A DNA stretch of 63,175 bases from an uncultured Lachnospiraceae bacterium. Its GTDB lineage: Bacteria; Bacillota; Clostridia; Lachnospirales; Lachnospiraceae. Below the pieces are notes generated by a model that was not told the origin of the DNA, searched no databases, and saw only the letters and a program-made list of their open reading frames with translations. Positions 1 to 8,399 of the stretch are shown here, piece after piece. Position 1 is the stretch's first letter; each line of letters opens with the position of its first letter. The stretch lies in contig CANRHU010000009.1 of NCBI GenBank assembly GCA_947630485.1, positions 1 through 63,175 of the forward strand. Reading direction: 5' to 3'. A program made the position numbers and the translations under genes.

Positions 1-35
1 TGTGAGATGAATCCCAAAATCGCCGACTGTTATAT

Positions 36-1733
36 TTATATCATCTTGAAATATTCCAACGCCTCCCTTATCGCGGCTTCTTTCTCCGGCGGGCATTGGG
101 GCTGCTTGGCGCTCTCTGACTTGGGCTTATTATAATTCTCCCGCTCGATAATCCCGCACTTCCGCTTCACTTGTGCAATATACAAGTGGCTGACCTTCAT
201 TCCGAATTTCTCCAGCACATACTCCTTGATTTCCTCATAGCTGGCTTTCTTCTCGGCAGCGGTCAAATCCATCTCGTCCATGGTGAGTTCAACTTCGATA
301 TGCTGCTTGACATTGAGTTTGGACAATAAGCATACCGTCTCAACGTGCTCCGTTTGCGGAAATAAATCATACGGCCATGCCCCGTCCGCACGGTAGCCGA
401 ACTGCCGGAACACCTTGAGGTCCCGGGCAAGCGTCTCCGGGTTGCAGGAAATGTACATCACCCGCGACGGTTTCAGCGCCGCCGCGGCCCGAATGAATTC
501 CTCCGTGCTTCCGCTACGCGGCGGGTCCAGGAAAATCACATCCGCGCGCTCCCCTTGCTGCGCCATTCCGACCATAAAGGCACTCGCGTCATTTTGATAG
601 AACTGAATATTCTCCACATGGTTCCGCTTTGCGTTTGCCGCCGCGTCGCGCACCGCGTCCGCGTTCAGCTCCACGCCGATCACGCGGCCCGCACGTGCGC
701 TCGCGATAATGCCGATGGTGCCGGTGCCGCAGTAGGCGTCGATCACTGTCTCCTGACCGGTCAGCCCCGCTAATTCCATGGCTTTCGCATAAAGCTTCTC
801 CGTCTGCAGCGGATTCACCTGATAAAAAGAGCGGCTGGAAATGCGGAAACGATAGCCGCACAGTTCGTCCTCGATATAACCCTTTCCGAAAAGCACCCTC
901 TCCTTATCGCCGAGTACCATACTGGTGGCACGGTCATTCTGATTCTGAATCACTGTTGTAATTTCCGGATGGCGTTCACGCAATGCTTTTACAAAATGAT
1001 TTCTGGAAGGAAAGACCGGCGCTGCCATTACAAGCACCACCATGATCTCTCCGGTCGCAAAGCCCCGCTTCACCAAGACATGCCGCAAAAGCCCATACCC
1101 GGTATCTTCATCATAAGTCCGGATTTTAAAGGACTTCGCCAGTTCACGGACTGTCGCGATGATCGCATCCGCTTTTTCATCCTCAATCATACAGCTCTTC
1201 ACCGGTACGATCTCGTGGCTGCCCTCCTGATAGACCCCCGATATGATCTCGCCCTTCCGAAACCCGAACACCGCATGTACCTTGTTCCGATAATGAAACG
1301 GCTCCTCCATTCCCACGATTGGCCCGACTTTGCAATATTCCTTAAGAAGTCTCTCCACATTTTGCTGCTTTCGGCGCAGCTGCTCCTCATAAGGCAGATC
1401 CAGCATCTGGCAGCCGCCGCATTTCTTAAACGCCGGGCACGGCGCCGGGGCATGGCGCGTCTCCCTGCCGGGGGCGGCAGCCGGCCGCACCTTCTGCCTT
1501 TCATTCTCTCCCTGGCTGCGCCCTCTCTGATTCCCGCGCGTCAAATTCACACCTTCCTGCCGCTTCCCACCTTTTATCTGTCGTCTTTGGTCTTCTGCCT
1601 GCCGCTTCCCGCCCTCTGACACCGACTGCCTTCGGCCTTCTGACGCCATCTGCTTCCCGCTTTCTATCTGCTGCCTTCGGTCTTCTATTTTCCTCTTTCT
1701 GCTCTCTGCCTGTCGCTTCTCTCTCTTCTCCAT
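36..1733 (-). CDS. rlmD: 23S rRNA (uracil-5-)-methyltransferase, RumA/RlmD family
   Basis: SAM-dependent RNA m5U methyltransferase acting on 23S rRNA. Numbered from an upstream ATG at 1802, the protein shows a Fe-S cluster motif with Cys122, Cys128 and Cys131 (C-x5-CGGC), the SAM motif DAYCGTGTIG, the DPPRSG motif and the catalytic-Cys motif SCNPETLARDL. The ATG at 1733 is preferred as start: GGAG lies 9 nt upstream, whereas the 1802 ATG lacks a ribosome site and sits about 6 nt from the predicted transcript start. No TRAM domain is seen. Between the start and the Fe-S motif is a roughly 95-residue Arg/Lys/Gln/Glu-rich repetitive extension. After the catalytic domain comes a roughly 90-residue C-terminal extension (from about NVKQHIEVELTMDEMDLTAA) of a kind I recall on clostridial members. 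A second RlmD is at 59291-60904, so the exact target uridine (747 or 1939) is open. Confidence 0.9.
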   Translation of the reverse strand: MEKREKRQAESRKRKIEDRRQQIESGKQMASEGRRQSVSEGGKRQAEDQRRQIKGGKRQEGVNLTRGNQRGRSQGENERQKVRPAAAPGRETRHAPAPCPAFKKCGGCQMLDLPYEEQLRRKQQNVERLLKEYCKVGPIVGMEEPFHYRNKVHAVFGFRKGEIISGVYQEGSHEIVPVKSCMIEDEKADAIIATVRELAKSFKIRTYDEDTGYGLLRHVLVKRGFATGEIMVVLVMAAPVFPSRNHFVKALRERHPEITTVIQNQNDRATSMVLGDKERVLFGKGYIEDELCGYRFRISSRSFYQVNPLQTEKLYAKAMELAGLTGQETVIDAYCGTGTIGIIASARAGRVIGVELNADAVRDAAANAKRNHVENIQFYQNDASAFMVGMAQQGERADVIFLDPPRSGSTEEFIRAAAALKPSRVMYISCNPETLARDLKVFRQFGYRADGAWPYDLFPQTEHVETVCLLSKLNVKQHIEVELTMDEMDLTAAEKKASYEEIKEYVLEKFGMKVSHLYIAQVKRKCGIIERENYNKPKSESAKQPQCPPEKEAAIREALEYFKMI

Positions 1734-1814
1734 CACTGCAATCTCCAATTTCCCTGCACCAAATACCGGCGTCCTTTTTACGCAACGCGGCTGCATTTTC
1801 ATTTATTTTCACTT

Positions 1815-1843
1815 ATTATAAAATAACCCGGTTGCATTTTCCA
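1815..1843 (-). promoter_or_regulatory. Predicted promoter of the rlmD-like gene
   Basis: On the minus strand TGGAAA (1843-1838) and TATAAT (1820-1815) are 17 bp apart. The expected transcript start near 1808 supports the internal ATG at 1733 as the translation start. The -35 is weak; the -10 is perfect. Confidence 0.45.
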
Positions 1844-1859
1844 CCTGTTTTTGTATAAT
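1832..1859 (+). promoter_or_regulatory. Predicted promoter of the prolyl-tRNA deacylase gene
   Basis: TTGCAT (1832-1837), 16 bp, TATAAT (1854-1859), read toward the gene at 1906. It overlaps the divergent promoter of the methyltransferase gene. Confidence 0.5.
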
Positions 1860-1905
1860 AATCTCATGCGCGAATGCAAATTCATTTCCAAAAGGAGTTT
1901 TGCGT

Positions 1906-2463
1906 GTGGACGAATTTTACATAGATCCCAACCTTTACACCGGCCGCCCCGCAGACACCGCAGGGCGTCTTCCCCGTGAGATACGCACCTATGATCTCCT
2001 GGACAGTCTTGGTATCACCTATCAGCGGCTGGATCACAGCGCCACGTATACGATCGAGGCCTGTCACGACATCGACAAGCGGCTGGGCATCGATATCTGC
2101 AAAAATCTCTTTCTCTGCAATGCCCAGAAAACCAGCTTCTACCTCCTGATGATGCCCGGTAAGAAAAAATTTCGCACTGCCGTCCTCTCAAAGGAGATCG
2201 GCAGTGCGCGCCTTTCTTTTGCTTCCGCGGAAGCTATGGAAGAATTTTTAGACATCACCCCGGGCTCTGTCAGCGTGCTCGGGCTGATGAATGACAAGAA
2301 CTGCCGCGTACGTCTTCTGATCGATGAAGACGTTCTGAATGGTCACGCCTACCTCGGCTGTCATCCATGCGTCAATACCTCCAGTCTTCGGATTAAGACC
2401 TCCGACATTCTGGAGAAGCTCCTGCCCAGCGTAGGCCACTCCTACACCGTAGTGAAACTGTAG
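1906..2463 (+). CDS. Prolyl-tRNA deacylase (YbaK/ProX-type editing domain)
   Basis: Free-standing aminoacyl-tRNA editing domain of the YbaK/PrdX superfamily. Members hydrolyse mischarged tRNA-Pro (Ala- or Cys-tRNA-Pro) in the cytoplasm. Family features seen are the opening region LLDSLGITYQRLDHSATYT, the core Lys in CKNLFLCN, and the final block HAYLGCHPCVNTSSLRI. About 185 residues is normal for the family. GTG at 1906 is chosen because AAAGGAG ends 8 nt upstream; a TTG at 1900 would leave only about 2 nt. Single gene, divergent from rlmD and convergent with the deacetylase gene, with 15 bp between the two stops. Substrate subclass (Ala versus Cys) is not decided. Confidence 0.85.
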   Translation: MDEFYIDPNLYTGRPADTAGRLPREIRTYDLLDSLGITYQRLDHSATYTIEACHDIDKRLGIDICKNLFLCNAQKTSFYLLMMPGKKKFRTAVLSKEIGSARLSFASAEAMEEFLDITPGSVSVLGLMNDKNCRVRLLIDEDVLNGHAYLGCHPCVNTSSLRIKTSDILEKLLPSVGHSYTVVKL

Positions 2464-2478
2464 GCCGTCCGTCCCGTC

Positions 2479-3318
2479 TTATTTCGTCTCTCCGGGACGG
2501 ATGACGCCGCATTCGCCGTCCGCGCAATACCACAGCGAGTACGCGGTCGGGTTGTAAATGCGCGTGCCGTCCGCGCTGAACACAAGGCGGCCCCATGCCT
2601 CGATATAATCGTAGATTTCCAGGTTCGTAGCATACCAGACATCATCCCGTCCGCCCATATAGCCGGCGAACTCTTCCATCACATTCCAGTTCTGATCCGC
2701 CTCGAACTCATAGCTGTGTCCCCACAGATAAAACATCCGGGGCGCCCGGTCCGGTATCTTCTCCGCGAATTTCCGCGCCAGCTCCATCAACATCGGATCC
2801 TTATGATGGCAGGTGGCCTGCAGCCGGAGCCAGTCGGAGGGCAGCGCAAAGCTGTGGGAGGAAATGACCGTCCTCGCGTAGACGATTCCGCAGGCCCGCA
2901 GGCATTCCACAACGGAATCATTGTAAGTTCCATACGGATAAGCCATGCCGCGGACGATCGTTCCGAACTCCTTCTCCAGCCGCTCCCGGTCGGCCACTAC
3001 CTCCCAGGTGCACTGAACCGGAGACAGCTGCTCCAGGAACGGATGCGTCAGCCCGTGCACCGCCACCTCCATACCGCTGTCCTTATAAAGCGCCTTCGCC
3101 TGCTGAAGGGTCATCGGCCGGTGAATCGTTCCTGGCGGATACACGGTTCCCTCTTCGGCAAACCTCCCGCTGTTCAGATTGAAAGTGCCTTTCAGCCCAT
3201 GCTGCTTCATCAGTTTCATCAGGCGGACGTCCTGCTCTACGCCGTCGTCATAGCTGAGAGTCAGCGTCTTGGATTTCCCGCCCGGAAAACGCATCCACAT
3301 TTTGCTTTTCTTTTCCAT
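2479..3318 (-). CDS. Polysaccharide deacetylase family protein (NodB fold)
   Basis: Carbohydrate esterase family 4-type protein of 279 residues. The NodB metal and catalytic motifs are visible: LSYDDG with Asp24/Asp25 and HGLTH with His88 and His92 (HxxxH). No signal peptide or membrane segment is seen, so unlike most peptidoglycan or chitin deacetylases it is probably cytoplasmic. It is the last gene of the run starting at 8200, after the amidohydrolase and MBL hydrolase, which suggests it deacylates an imported small molecule (inference). The start is preceded by AAAGGGG. The 3' end nearly meets the convergent prolyl-tRNA deacylase gene; GTCCCG/CGGGAC arms around 2469-2500 may form a terminator inside the coding end. 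Confidence 0.85.
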   Translation of the reverse strand: MEKKSKMWMRFPGGKSKTLTLSYDDGVEQDVRLMKLMKQHGLKGTFNLNSGRFAEEGTVYPPGTIHRPMTLQQAKALYKDSGMEVAVHGLTHPFLEQLSPVQCTWEVVADRERLEKEFGTIVRGMAYPYGTYNDSVVECLRACGIVYARTVISSHSFALPSDWLRLQATCHHKDPMLMELARKFAEKIPDRAPRMFYLWGHSYEFEADQNWNVMEEFAGYMGGRDDVWYATNLEIYDYIEAWGRLVFSADGTRIYNPTAYSLWYCADGECGVIRPGETK

Positions 3319-3368
3319 CCTGACTTCCCCTTTCCATACATCGGCCGCCCCGCCTCTTTTCCGAAATT

Positions 3369-4163
3369 TCAGGCGAGAAAACGTTCCAGATTTTCTCCCA
3401 TAATAAACGCTTCCTCCGTCTCTGTCAAGCCCAGAGAGCGCACCTTTTCAATCGCGGCCGCAATCTCCTCCGCCCCGTTATACGGGAAATCCAGTCCGAA
3501 GATGCTCCTCTCGCACCCCGTGATCCACAGCAGGTCTTTCACCTGCTGATCGTTTAGATACCAATATTTGTTTTTCCCGCGGTCAAAGACGCTGGTAAGG
3601 CCCGCGTAGACGTTCTCGCGGTTATTGCTCATGACCGCAACGCCGTCCAGGAAAAAGGAGTAGCCGCCCACATGTTCCATACTGAATCGAAGCTCCGGGA
3701 AATGGTAAGCCACCTCGTCAAAGAGCAGCATATTATAATCACGGATGCGATGCCAATGAATTCCCGTATGGAAGGAAATCGGCAGCCCCTCCTTCTGCGC
3801 CGCTTCATAAACCTGAAAAGCAGCGTCCGAATCGATCTTAAATTTCTGGAAAGCGGGATGCAGCTTCAATCCTCTAAGGCCAAGCTGCTTCGCCTCATGA
3901 ACCTGATCTGCCAGATCGTCTCTGGCAAAGTCGATCACTCCAAACCCATACAGCCTGCTGTTTCCATGGATTGTCTTTGCAAGCCACCGGTTCGGGTTTG
4001 CGCAGCAGCTGTCGTCAAAATATTTATGGAAGGGCGCAAACGCTACGGCGCGGCTGATGCCGCAGCTGTCCATAACCCGCAGAAGCGCCTCCATGGTTCC
4101 GTCTTCTCTCACCTGCTTCTGAAAAATGTGCGCGTGATTAGCAAATATCTCGTAACTTCCCAT
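3369..4163 (-). CDS. Amidohydrolase family protein (TIM barrel, amidohydrolase 2 type)
   Basis: Metal-dependent TIM-barrel hydrolase or decarboxylase-like protein. The N-terminal metal motif HAH is at residues 10-12 (ANHAHIF), later barrel His residues appear in GLKLHPAF, ISFHTGIHWH and FSMEHVGG, and the final metal Asp is in IFGLDFPYNG. ATG at 4163 is chosen because GGAGG stands 5 nt upstream; an in-frame ATG at 4175 has no such site. It lies between the MBL hydrolase and deacetylase genes with short gaps, so it is probably co-transcribed with the importer genes from 8200. The substrate cannot be told from sequence. Confidence 0.82.
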   Translation of the reverse strand: MGSYEIFANHAHIFQKQVREDGTMEALLRVMDSCGISRAVAFAPFHKYFDDSCCANPNRWLAKTIHGNSRLYGFGVIDFARDDLADQVHEAKQLGLRGLKLHPAFQKFKIDSDAAFQVYEAAQKEGLPISFHTGIHWHRIRDYNMLLFDEVAYHFPELRFSMEHVGGYSFFLDGVAVMSNNRENVYAGLTSVFDRGKNKYWYLNDQQVKDLLWITGCERSIFGLDFPYNGAEEIAAAIEKVRSLGLTETEEAFIMGENLERFLA

Positions 4164-4180
4164 TCTAGCCTCCATCTTTT

Positions 4181-4918
4181 TTATCTGACTATAATACGTT
4201 TTCCAAAATCATTTTCCTCCGCAGCGGCCCTCACCGGGCTCGCCGCCGAAAAGCCCGCGCTCCGAACGGCAGCCAAAAAGTCCTCGTTGAAGTGCATACA
4301 GACAATCTGACTTCGCACATCCGGCGGAACAGCAGCACATAGCTGCTCCAGCGAACAATGGCCCGCGTGAACCCCTTCCCGATAGGTTGCCTCCTGGTAG
4401 ACCCGCGTTATTTCTTCTGTCAGAAGTCCCTCCAAAACCTGGGGCGGCAGCGCATTGGAATCCCCGCTGTAGAAGATCGTCTCCTCTCCGTCATAAAGGT
4501 AATATCCATAGCAGGCCATCCCCGAAACATGCTTCACAGGAAGCGGGGTTATCGTAAGCCCGCCCGGAAACGGTTTCGTAAAATCCTGCCGAAACACATA
4601 GGTATCCGGCCTTATCCCCATTAAGTCCAAAACCGTCACAAGCGTAGCATCCGGCGTTGCGACGAGAACCGGCTTTTCCAGTACATGACCGCAATAAGAG
4701 ATAAAGGAACCAAGGCTCCCGATATGATCCGCGTGGAGATGCGTCACCAGCACATTCACCGCCCTGCAGCCGGCCAGCTCCGGCCGGTTTACCAGACGCT
4801 CAAACGCACTCTCGCCGCAGTCCAGCAGATATAACTGATCCTCCATCAAAAAGAACGCGCTGTTGCTTCCCCAAGACGGATTATACGCCGCGCCGATCCC
4901 AAGAAATTTCAGCTTCAT
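4181..4918 (-). CDS. MBL-fold metallo-hydrolase (RNase Z-like)
   Basis: Beta-lactamase-fold hydrolase of 245 residues with the two-metal motif THLHADH (His60, His62, Asp64, His65), a further His in PLPVKHVSG, Asp in FYSGDSNA and the late His in CMHFNEDF. The overall plan resembles the tRNase Z/phosphodiesterase branch of the superfamily. No signal peptide, so cytoplasmic. The gene follows the permease gene by 44 bp and precedes the amidohydrolase gene by 17 bp. A phosphodiester or cyclic substrate fits both the family and the nearby GDPD-like gene, but this is inference. Confidence 0.85.
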   Translation of the reverse strand: MKLKFLGIGAAYNPSWGSNSAFFLMEDQLYLLDCGESAFERLVNRPELAGCRAVNVLVTHLHADHIGSLGSFISYCGHVLEKPVLVATPDATLVTVLDLMGIRPDTYVFRQDFTKPFPGGLTITPLPVKHVSGMACYGYYLYDGEETIFYSGDSNALPPQVLEGLLTEEITRVYQEATYREGVHAGHCSLEQLCAAVPPDVRSQIVCMHFNEDFLAAVRSAGFSAASPVRAAAEENDFGKRIIVR

Positions 4919-4962
4919 CTGTCATCACCAACTTTCTTCTTCCACCATCCTGCCATCCGGTC

Positions 4963-5820
4963 TTATCCCTTAACTCCGCCTGCTGTTACTCCTGAAATGA
5001 TCTTATCTGACAAGAACGCGTAGATCACAACAGTCGGCACAAATACGATCACGACGGAAGCAAACATCCCGGCCCAATCGCCCGAATTCATCATGGATGT
5101 CACAATCTGATAAAGACCTACGCCGATCGGACGCAGCTCCGATTTGTTGGCAAATACCAGCGCCATAAAATATTCATTCCATTTACTGATAAAGTTAAAA
5201 ATCGTAATCGTCACAATCGCCGGCTGCACCAGCGGGAACATAATGTGCCAGAAACACCGCACCGGCCCGCAGCCGTCAATGGCGGCCGCGTCCTCATAGG
5301 TCGTGGACACACCGGCAAAAAACGGCATCAGAAAGAACGTCGAATAGGGCACGGAAGTCGCCGTGTACAGGAAAATCAGCGTAAAATGGCTTCCCGAAAG
5401 ATTCAGGGTGCTGATGATCGAAAACATCGGCATGATAATCATAATGCCCGGTATCGCAAGTCCGATCAGAATCAGCTTCTGAAGCAGGCCGTTTCCCCGG
5501 AAAGCAAACCGGGAAATACAATAGGCGGCCGGCGCGCAGACCAGAATGATCAGGACGCAGGACGGCACCGTGTAGATAACCGAATTCATCAGGTTCCGCA
5601 ATCCCTTATTGGTGATAAATGCTTTTACATAATTGGAAACGTGCAGGCCGCTTGCCAGCAAATCCCCGGTAAAGATCTCGCGCGTCGTGGAAAAAGACGC
5701 AAGGATAATCCAACCGATCATGAAAAACGTAAAACCGACCCAGACAATGACAAGCAGATAGCCGGGCAGACGGAGCATTTCCTTTTTCAGTCCAGATATG
5801 ATCTTTCTTTTACGACTCAT
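4963..5820 (-). CDS. Carbohydrate ABC transporter permease (MalG type)
   Basis: Inner-membrane subunit of a CUT1-type sugar importer. Several hydrophobic segments are seen, and the EAA-loop region shows EDAAAIDGCGPVRCFWHIMFPLVQPAI, the ATPase docking loop, written here only as a pointer to residues after STTYE. ATG at 5820 is chosen: AGGAGG stands 6 nt upstream, and the next in-frame ATG upstream (5841) would overlap the preceding gene. It pairs with the MalF-type permease at 5831-6724 and the binding protein at 6809-8200. No ATPase gene is present, so a shared MsmX-like ATPase encoded elsewhere is expected. Confidence 0.92.
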   Translation of the reverse strand: MSRKRKIISGLKKEMLRLPGYLLVIVWVGFTFFMIGWIILASFSTTREIFTGDLLASGLHVSNYVKAFITNKGLRNLMNSVIYTVPSCVLIILVCAPAAYCISRFAFRGNGLLQKLILIGLAIPGIMIIMPMFSIISTLNLSGSHFTLIFLYTATSVPYSTFFLMPFFAGVSTTYEDAAAIDGCGPVRCFWHIMFPLVQPAIVTITIFNFISKWNEYFMALVFANKSELRPIGVGLYQIVTSMMNSGDWAGMFASVVIVFVPTVVIYAFLSDKIISGVTAGGVKG

Positions 5821-5830
5821 CGCCTGCCTC

Positions 5831-6724
5831 CTATATCTCATAATTCTCTGTCTTAATCAAATGCTTCAGTCCCTGGGAGACAATCACTGCCGTCAGCGTC
5901 ATGACGACCGCGGACGCGGCCGCAACGCCTGGGTTCACGCTCTCGCTCCCCGCCTCCGTGGCAAACAACGTCCGGTACGTATAAAGCATCGGCGTAAACG
6001 TACTGGTATTGCTGAATACCTGCGCCAAGGCGAAAAAGCCGATAGTCCTGGTCGTCCACAAAACCGCGGACATCCCCAGCACGCCCTTAATCAGCGGCAG
6101 CGTAATGTACAAAAAACGCTGGAACACGTTAGCGCCCTCTATGTGGGCGGAATCATAGTAATCCCGGGATATGTTCTCCATGGCCGCAATGTACATCATC
6201 ATAAAATATCCGGTATTGCTGAATACATAGGCGATACACATGGAGAGGAACATATTGTTTCCGCTCAGCCACTGGAACTGGGCCATCTTCTCCCACCCCA
6301 GCAGCTTAAACAGGGTCGTCAGCAGGCCAAATTTATTATTGAATACATACAAAAGCCACATATAGCCGATCGCCACTGCCGCTATAACATTCGGCAGATA
6401 AACGGAAGCGCGGAAAAACTTCTGAAATTTCAGGCCCTGCGTCAGAATAAGGGCCAAAAGCAATGCGAACCCCAGAGTAGCAATACCGGTATACAGCCAT
6501 ATTTTACCGATATTTTTCATGGAAATCAGAAACAGCTGCGTGTGAAAAAGCTTATTAAAATTCTTGAGTCCGGCAAACGTCCACTCTTTCATCGGGCTGC
6601 TGATCCCCCGCATCTCAAAAAAGCTCATCATTGTGGTGCGGACTACCGGATAGAAAAATACCAGCACGTACAGCAACGCCGCAGGCCCCAAAAAGATCGC
6701 GATGGAGCGTTTCGTCTGCTTCAA
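5831..6724 (-). CDS. Sugar ABC transporter permease (MalF/UgpA type)
   Basis: CUT1 importer permease of 297 residues with six predicted membrane spans. The docking loop is around DYYDSAHIEGANVFQRF, the family EAA motif. Translation appears to begin at a TTG (6724) with AGGGGG about 6 nt upstream. It follows the binding-protein gene after a perfect 11-bp intercistronic stem-loop and sits 10 bp before the MalG-type gene. Substrate unknown; the operon is expected to be controlled by the LacI-SBP regulator through the operator at 8266-8279. Confidence 0.9.
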   Translation of the reverse strand: MKQTKRSIAIFLGPAALLYVLVFFYPVVRTTMMSFFEMRGISSPMKEWTFAGLKNFNKLFHTQLFLISMKNIGKIWLYTGIATLGFALLLALILTQGLKFQKFFRASVYLPNVIAAVAIGYMWLLYVFNNKFGLLTTLFKLLGWEKMAQFQWLSGNNMFLSMCIAYVFSNTGYFMMMYIAAMENISRDYYDSAHIEGANVFQRFLYITLPLIKGVLGMSAVLWTTRTIGFFALAQVFSNTSTFTPMLYTYRTLFATEAGSESVNPGVAAASAVVMTLTAVIVSQGLKHLIKTENYEI

Positions 6725-6746
6725 ATTGTTACCCCCTTATCTGCAA

Positions 6747-6777
6747 GGGGCAGAATGTTTTTCTTTCATTCTGCCCC
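6747..6777 (-). other. Intercistronic stem-loop between binding protein and permease genes
   Basis: GGGGCAGAATG (6747-6757) and CATTCTGCCCC (6767-6777) form a perfect 11-bp stem with a 9-nt loop. There is no following U-run on the minus strand. It lies between the solute-binding protein gene and its permeases, where such hairpins commonly protect the binding-protein mRNA or partly stop transcription. Confidence 0.6.
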
Positions 6778-6808
6778 GCCATACACAATGTAACTGTTAC
6801 GGTTCCCG

Positions 6809-8200
6809 TCAGAAACTGCCGGCTTCTTCCACAAATTCCTCCGCCGTGATCTCGCCTGCGTACAGCTTCACGCACGCGTCGCTGATGATAGTGCTGCTGT
6901 CCGTGCTCGACCCCAGAGAAGTCTGGGACATGAAGCGCTCCGTGTAACTATTCATAACCTCTCGGGCTTCCAAAAGGTTATCCGGCCATGTAGCATCAAG
7001 GCTCATAGGAATGGAATTCGCCTCATCCGAGAACATCTGATCATATTCGCTGGTGGTCACATAGGCCGCGAAAGCGACAGCGATATCCGCGGCTTCCTTC
7101 GTCGCCTCCTTATTCACCGCGATCGCATAGGTACTGTAGCAGCCGGCTTCCCTTCCGTTGATTCCATTCGGAACCTCCGGGAAAGCGAACGCGCCCCATT
7201 TGAAATCTTCCGGAGTAGCCTCCGCCGTCTCATTCGGCATCCATGTGCCGTTGATAAACATAGCGATATTCCCGCTTATCACAAAGTCATTCTGTCCGGC
7301 CGGGTAGACATTGGACGCCACATTTGGATCGAAGTACCCCAGAGTCGCCAGCTCCTCAATCGCCTTCGCCGCCTCAAGAATCTTCGGGTCATCCCACTGG
7401 GAGCTGTCGGCAGCAATCTCTTTCACCCTCTCATCGCCTACCAGACGGCTCAGATAATAGCCGACCCAGCTTGGCCTCCGGTTGTCTTCCGTCGTAATCG
7501 GGATATATCCGGCCGCCTTGATCTTTGCGCACGCATCCAGAAGCTCATCCCAGGTTTTCGGATACTCCGTAATTCCGACCTCCTCAAATATTCCCTTGTT
7601 GCAGAATACCATAAACGCCTGCGGAATATAAGGAATGCACATGGTCTTGCCGTCAAACAGGGAGGAAGCAAGCCCAAGCATACTGGGCATCACGCATTCC
7701 TTGTAGGGTTTCCCGTCTGTCGTATCATAAGGCTTATCCATATAGTCTGTCAGATCCATCACGTAATCCGACCAAAGATTGACGATATTGTCAATATTGG
7801 CGTCCATGACGTCAATATGCGTCCCCGCCTCCAGGGCCGACTGCACCAGGTAGCGGTTATCACGGCCATTAAAGGTAAAGTTGATCTTCACGTCCGGATG
7901 GAGCTCGGTAAAAGCCTCCGCCGCCTTCTGCAGCACCAGAGCCTGATTCTCCGTCTCGCTCCAGCTGGACCAATATTCGATCGTTCCGTTTAATTCTTCT
8001 CCTTCCGCGGCAGTTTCACCATTCCCTGTTTCCGCTGCCTGAACCGTCTCCTCCTTCGCCACCGTACTCTCTTCCTTCGCCGCCGCAGATGTCGCCGCGG
8101 TTGTACCGGCTGAACCGGAAGAATTCCCGCCGCATCCCGTAAGCAGGGACAAAGTCAGTGCGGCCGCCGTCATTACGGAAAAAACTTTCCTCATCTTCAT
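6809..8200 (-). CDS. Extracellular sugar-type solute-binding lipoprotein (family 1)
   Basis: Binding component of the importer encoded just downstream. The signal peptide ends in a lipobox LTGC with Cys23, followed by a Ser/Thr/Ala/Glu-rich linker to about residue 70. The mature domain begins around LNGTIEYWSSWSETENQ and has the SBP family 1 lobe pattern (DVMDANID, WDELLDACAKI, GAFAFPEVPNG). 463 residues is typical. First gene of the operon running to 2479; ribosome site GGAGGAAGTACT before ATG 8200. It is expressed from the operator-promoter at 8250-8280, so repression by the LacI-SBP protein encoded at 9391 is the likely control. Confidence 0.92.
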   Translation of the reverse strand: MKMRKVFSVMTAAALTLSLLTGCGGNSSGSAGTTAATSAAAKEESTVAKEETVQAAETGNGETAAEGEELNGTIEYWSSWSETENQALVLQKAAEAFTELHPDVKINFTFNGRDNRYLVQSALEAGTHIDVMDANIDNIVNLWSDYVMDLTDYMDKPYDTTDGKPYKECVMPSMLGLASSLFDGKTMCIPYIPQAFMVFCNKGIFEEVGITEYPKTWDELLDACAKIKAAGYIPITTEDNRRPSWVGYYLSRLVGDERVKEIAADSSQWDDPKILEAAKAIEELATLGYFDPNVASNVYPAGQNDFVISGNIAMFINGTWMPNETAEATPEDFKWGAFAFPEVPNGINGREAGCYSTYAIAVNKEATKEAADIAVAFAAYVTTSEYDQMFSDEANSIPMSLDATWPDNLLEAREVMNSYTERFMSQTSLGSSTDSSTIISDACVKLYAGEITAEEFVEEAGSF

Positions 8201-8249
8201 AGTACTTCCTCCTTTTTTAAAACGGTTTTGTTTTATATCGACGTAATTC

Positions 8250-8280
8250 AGTATACATTATGATATTGAAACGTGTCAAT
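8250..8280 (-). promoter_or_regulatory. Operator-promoter P1 (binding protein operon)
   Basis: Minus strand: TTGACA (8279-8274), 18 bp, TATACT (8255-8250). The -35 box is part of an imperfect palindrome TTGACACGTTTCAA (8279-8266) with a central CG, the LacI-family style. The same 14-mer occurs at 9293-9306 and 12812-12825, each time at the same place in a promoter. The leader also carries AAAACCGTTTT just before the ribosome site (about 8219-8229), a possible second LacI-type site. Confidence 0.75.
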
Positions 8281-8399
8281 TACTATATTTCACAAATCGC
8301 TTCCTAATTTTTGTTAATTATCGACAATTTTTCAATTTCAATTAAATTTTTTCATCCATTATCTTCAAATTACTCGATAATACATTTTGATACGTCACA

